Shown: positions 61,023 through 64,000 of the stretch, one piece after another
Position numbering within the stretch: position 1 is the stretch's first letter
How the letters are laid out: every line of letters begins with the position of its first letter
Assembly: GCF_965228935.1 (NCBI RefSeq)
Contig: NZ_OZ245846.1
Location: forward strand, 682,001-746,000
DNA: 64,000 bases
Reading direction: 5' to 3'
From: Ulvibacterium sp965228935
GTDB lineage: Bacteria > Bacteroidota > Bacteroidia > Flavobacteriales > Flavobacteriaceae
Program-made: the position numbers and the translations under genes
The notes under the pieces: model-generated
What the model was told of the DNA's origin: nothing
Databases searched by the model: none
What the model saw: only the letters and a program-made list of their open reading frames with translations

Positions 61023-61308
61023 CTTGAAAAATTGATACTCTGATTATCATTTGCCTTTAACATGGGTTGTGGGACAAATATTTAAGAAACCGTCCCTACT
61101 TAAAATAGTATCATCAAAGCAGCATTAAGGGAATCTTTGCTCCTTATCTATAAAATCTCATTAACGCGCCGTTTTAAGGATACCTTGCTTGATTATATTA
61201 AAACCCATCAGATATAAAATATACACTTTTCAACAAACTTACATCCGCAAAAAATGTATCTTAGTGAGACACTGTTGCTATTTATTTGAACCCACTAAAA
61301 TCGGTCAG
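61023..61308. other. Intergenic region, no gene seen
   Basis: Apart from the terminator, the 344 bases between the SDR gene and the fusion regulator show only AT-rich sequence. The regulator's frame is open back to 61189, but those codons do not resemble its domain, so I leave them out. No promoter element fits well. Confidence 0.45.
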
Positions 61309-62388
61309 ATGCCATTGTTTATGGACTTTCATAAGTTGGATTCGGATGCCATTACCGAAGAAGATATGTACAAGGCACATCTAAGGGATATCGCAATTCA
61401 AAACAAACATGGTCTGGTCTACAAAAAGTATTATCTCAACCTAAATCATAAGACCGCCTTTTGTCTAATGGAGGGACCCAATAAAAAGGCCTGTATCGAG
61501 AGCCACAAGGAGGCCCACGGGGTCGGGGCATGTAACATCATAGAAGTATCCCCTGAGCATGAGTTCATTCCGTATATGGGCAAGGGCGATCAAAATGAAA
61601 AGGATTTGGCATTAACCTTATCGGGAGAGGTCGATAGCGGTTTTCGTACCATCCTTTTAGTTGACTTTTTGGCCTTAACAAAACCCAGTGATAACATTAC
61701 AACCGAGATTAGAGACACAATTGAGCAAAAAAAGGGAAATCTCGTAAAGATACCGAACAAGAAGGTGATGGCTTCTTTTATCAATGCTTCGGATGCTGTA
61801 AAGTGTTCTATGGAGATAGCGCTATACTTTGAAGCTTTAGGGGGTAATGTCCCCTTTAGCATCGCCCTGGCCACTGGGCAACCTGTTGATGAGCACAGCA
61901 CTGACCTGTTTGAAGAAACCAAGAAGAAGGTTAGGGTAATGTCAAGGTTAGGTTTTGAATTGGGCATATGCATGGATTCAAATACGGAGCTTTCGGCCAT
62001 AAAGACCAATGACAGTTCTCAATTGGACACCGCTGGAATTACGACTATCGATCACGCCACATACGCTGAGATGCAAAAATTGGATGCAGTGTTGATGAAA
62101 AACCTAAATGATTCCTCTTTTAACGCCGATGCTCTCAGTAAACAGCTTGGGCTGAGCAAGACCCAAGCGTATCGAAAAATATCGGCTTTATTCGGTATTC
62201 CTCCTAAAAGGTTGCTGTCCGAATTGCGCTTGTTGGACGCAGCCAAAGCCTTGACAATAAGTGGCAAGACGGTTTCGGAAGTTGCCTATGATTCCGGTTT
62301 CAATAGTCCAACCTATTTTACAAGGGTATTCCGTAATAGATTTGATATACTTCCCTCCAAGATGAACAAGTCCGGTTTTGGCCAATGA
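61309..62388 (+). CDS. Fusion regulator: DUF4242 domain, degenerate cyclase-like domain, AraC HTH
   Basis: A 359-residue protein from the ATG at 61309, where the DUF4242 domain begins in the usual way (MPLFMDFHKL). DUF4242 (about 1-80; FCLMEGPNKKACIESHKEAHG) is a ferredoxin-like domain of the SCO4226 nickel-binding type, with conserved His and Cys. Residues about 105-240 match a class III nucleotide cyclase in order, with the first Asp kept (LLVDFLAL). The second metal Asp of 'GDE' is replaced (IPNKK), and the Asn of the 'N-xxx-R' motif is missing, so no catalysis is expected. The end (about 255-359) is an AraC HTH pair. It probably senses a ligand through the first two domains. Confidence 0.75.
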   Translation: MPLFMDFHKLDSDAITEEDMYKAHLRDIAIQNKHGLVYKKYYLNLNHKTAFCLMEGPNKKACIESHKEAHGVGACNIIEVSPEHEFIPYMGKGDQNEKDLALTLSGEVDSGFRTILLVDFLALTKPSDNITTEIRDTIEQKKGNLVKIPNKKVMASFINASDAVKCSMEIALYFEALGGNVPFSIALATGQPVDEHSTDLFEETKKKVRVMSRLGFELGICMDSNTELSAIKTNDSSQLDTAGITTIDHATYAEMQKLDAVLMKNLNDSSFNADALSKQLGLSKTQAYRKISALFGIPPKRLLSELRLLDAAKALTISGKTVSEVAYDSGFNSPTYFTRVFRNRFDILPSKMNKSGFGQ

Positions 62389-62509
62389 TGAAGTTTGCCC
62401 ATTGACTTGTGTCTAATTTGTATCAGGTTTTGGAACAAAATTGACAACCAAAGTTTTCTCAGGCCTTTAGTTTTACGCTATGGAATACGTATAACTAATA
62501 CATCAAAAA

Positions 62510-63004
62510 ATGAAATTGAGAGAAAACAAAAAAAACACCTTGATACTTACGGTCATTTTTATGCTAACTTCTTTATCGGAACAGCAACTGATAGCTCAAA
62601 ATGTAGTTTTACAAACAGATGAAGTACAAGGCAAAACCCACATCTCTAAGGACGCCTTTCCAAAAGGAAACATTATCAATATGGTGCATGGTTGGGGCGG
62701 AATGACGGTCGCTATCAATGAACCCAAGGCAGGTACCGATTTCACGCCTATACTACAGGGTCTAAAAGATGATTTATGTCAAGTGCCCCATTGGGGATAT
62801 TTGGAAAAAGGCAAATTACGAGTTATCGATGCCCATAAAAATACCCATCGTATTGTAGCGGGGGAAGTTTTTTACATGCCGCCAGGGCACACACTCATCG
62901 TGGATGAAGATGCACGAATTATCGACTTTAGCCCCGAAAAGGAAATGAAGGAGCTTAATACCTTTGTTGAAAACAAAATAGCTGAAATGCAAAAAGAAAA
63001 ATAA
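62510..63004 (+). CDS. Exported cupin-fold protein
   Basis: A 164-residue protein with a signal peptide (about 1-29, ending QLIAQ). The core (about 60-145) reads like a single cupin domain: HWGYLEKGKLRVIDA for the first conserved motif and AGEVFYMPPGHTLIVDEDA for the second. The usual metal-binding HxH is not obvious, so it may bind ligand without metal. It is separated by one base from the downstream flavoprotein gene, so the two are co-transcribed and probably act on the same pathway. Confidence 0.72.
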   Translation: MKLRENKKNTLILTVIFMLTSLSEQQLIAQNVVLQTDEVQGKTHISKDAFPKGNIINMVHGWGGMTVAINEPKAGTDFTPILQGLKDDLCQVPHWGYLEKGKLRVIDAHKNTHRIVAGEVFYMPPGHTLIVDEDARIIDFSPEKEMKELNTFVENKIAEMQKEK

Positions 63005-63005
63005 A

Positions 63006-64000
63006 ATGGCGACGGATATGGAAATCGAAAAACTCCGGGCCGAATTGCAGGGGAGGGTTATTCTCCCCGAAGATTCGGAATACGATGAGGCACGCACCCT
63101 CTACAATGCCATGATCGACAAGCGACCAGCCCTCTTCGTCAAATGCAAAGACAAGTATGACGTGTCAAAAGCCATTCTTTATGCTAAAAAAAACACGCTG
63201 GAAATATCGGTCAAAGCTGGAGGGCATAATGGTGCCGGTCTCGCCCTAGTCGATAACGGTTTGGTAATCGACCTTTCCGAAATGAAGGCAATAACTATCG
63301 ATCCAGATAAGAGAATTGCCGCAATAGAACCGGGAAATACCTTAGGTGAGGTGGACAAGGCCACTCACGAGTACGGTCTTGCCATACCCGTCGGGGTAAA
63401 CGGAAATACGGGAATTTCCGGCCTAACACTTGGTGGTGGATTGGGTTTTTTGACCCGAAAGGCAGGCTTAACGATTGACCATTTGATAGCCGCCGAGGTC
63501 GTATTGGCCTCAGGTGAAATCGTGACCGCAAATGAAAATGATCATTCCGACTTGTTTTGGGCTCTGCGTGGCGGAGGCGGCAACTTCGGCGTGGTGGTCT
63601 CCTTTACTTTTAATTTGATTCCGATTAAAAATGTGTACGCCGGGCCAATGCTCTGGCCCATCGAAAAAGCCAAGGATGTGATGCAATTTTTCGATACCCA
63701 TACCAAGGATGCTCCCTATGACCTTTATGGTTTTTTTGCCTTTTTAAAGGTCCCTGATGCCGATCCGTTTCCGGAGCACCTCCGTAGAACAAATGTTTGT
63801 GGGATAGTTTGGTGCTATACGGGTAGCGTAGATAAGATCGAAAAAGTTTTCGACCCAATTCGAAAATTTGGATCGCCCATACTCGATTTTGTAAGTGAAA
63901 TGCCCCTACCGACCCTAAATAGTCTTTTTGATTGGCTTTATCCACCAGGACTGAACTGGTACTGGAAAGGGCATTATGTGAATGAACTGACCGACAGCTG
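63006..64000 (+). CDS. FAD-linked oxidase of the VAO/berberine-bridge type, 5' part
   Basis: The gene runs off the right edge; 331 complete codons are visible from the ATG at 63006. The N-terminal FAD-binding PCMH domain is clear: AGGHNGAGL near residues 71-79 (the His position often linked covalently to FAD), then TLGGGLGFLTRKAGLTID near 142-159 and WALRGGGGNFGVV near 186-198. No Cys for a second flavin bond is seen in the GVNGNTGISG loop. Such enzymes oxidise alcohols, sugars or aromatic metabolites. It is coupled to the cupin gene. The C-terminal half and the BBE motif lie outside the window. Confidence 0.88.
   Translation, partial: MATDMEIEKLRAELQGRVILPEDSEYDEARTLYNAMIDKRPALFVKCKDKYDVSKAILYAKKNTLEISVKAGGHNGAGLALVDNGLVIDLSEMKAITIDPDKRIAAIEPGNTLGEVDKATHEYGLAIPVGVNGNTGISGLTLGGGLGFLTRKAGLTIDHLIAAEVVLASGEIVTANENDHSDLFWALRGGGGNFGVVVSFTFNLIPIKNVYAGPMLWPIEKAKDVMQFFDTHTKDAPYDLYGFFAFLKVPDADPFPEHLRRTNVCGIVWCYTGSVDKIEKVFDPIRKFGSPILDFVSEMPLPTLNSLFDWLYPPGLNWYWKGHYVNELTDS

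Noticed and set aside
1..64000. CRISPR arrays, tRNA or rRNA genes, insertion sequences, prophage
   Set aside because: I scanned for regular spaced repeats, cloverleaf-like segments, transposase or integrase motifs and saw none that hold up; by eye only, so short degenerate copies could be missed.

Overview
The window reads as chromosome from a marine-type member of the Flavobacteriaceae (Bacteroidota; the gene content recalls Maribacter, Arenibacter or Zobellia, but the genus cannot be fixed from this sequence alone). The evidence is a SusC/SusD pair with an STN-type ECF sigma/FecR system, a short-chain-type L-threonine 3-dehydrogenase closely resembling the Flavobacterium enzyme, membrane-anchored AraC regulators, many secreted or lipobox-bearing proteins, start codons without strong Shine-Dalgarno sequences, and several promoters that fit the Bacteroidota -7 element TAnnTTTG. 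I see no tRNA, rRNA, CRISPR array, insertion sequence, integrase or phage gene.

Layout. 1-15 kb: a TfoX-like fragment cut by the left edge, a secreted serine hydrolase, two giant secreted BNR/sortilin-type beta-propellers (1887-5036 on + and 11655-14888 on -), and between them a Qnr-like pentapeptide protein, small conserved proteins, a CBS-pair protein, a membrane M28 peptidase and a TPR protein. 15-24 kb: an AraC regulator, an SRPBCC/ArsR pair with two clear operator palindromes laid over its promoter, a cyclase-like/SRPBCC fusion, tdh, and the acetate pathway operon pta-ackA. 24-31.6 kb: a four-gene operon of 'planctomycete-type' genes (PSCyt1-DUF1549-DUF1553 lipoprotein, Tat-exported DUF1501 protein, secreted beta-propeller, DUF2231-cytochrome-LRR membrane protein), which looks like an extracytoplasmic redox system of unknown substrate.

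31.6-43 kb: an ABC membrane domain without an ATPase, a second membrane AraC regulator, a tripartite RND efflux operon (TolC-adaptor-pump plus a small membrane protein) whose pump has an unusual arrangement of proton-relay residues, then a looser-packed stretch with a CPBP protease and a membrane class III nucleotide cyclase. 43-57.5 kb: a complete SusCD utilisation locus on the minus strand (FecR, SusC, SusD, FAD-dependent oxidoreductase, nucleoside hydrolase-like protein, GH130-like protein, a second and divergent nucleoside hydrolase-like protein, sulfatase), with the ECF sigma gene divergent from it. No conventional polysaccharide lyase or hydrolase is present. The enzyme set points to a ribosylated, nucleoside-like or sulfated glycoside substrate and is the best candidate here for an undescribed system.

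57.5-64 kb: a redox gene neighbourhood under AraC-type control, with an aldo/keto reductase, a Tat-signal SDR, an unusual DUF4242/pseudo-cyclase/AraC fusion regulator, a secreted cupin and a VAO-type flavoprotein cut off by the right edge.
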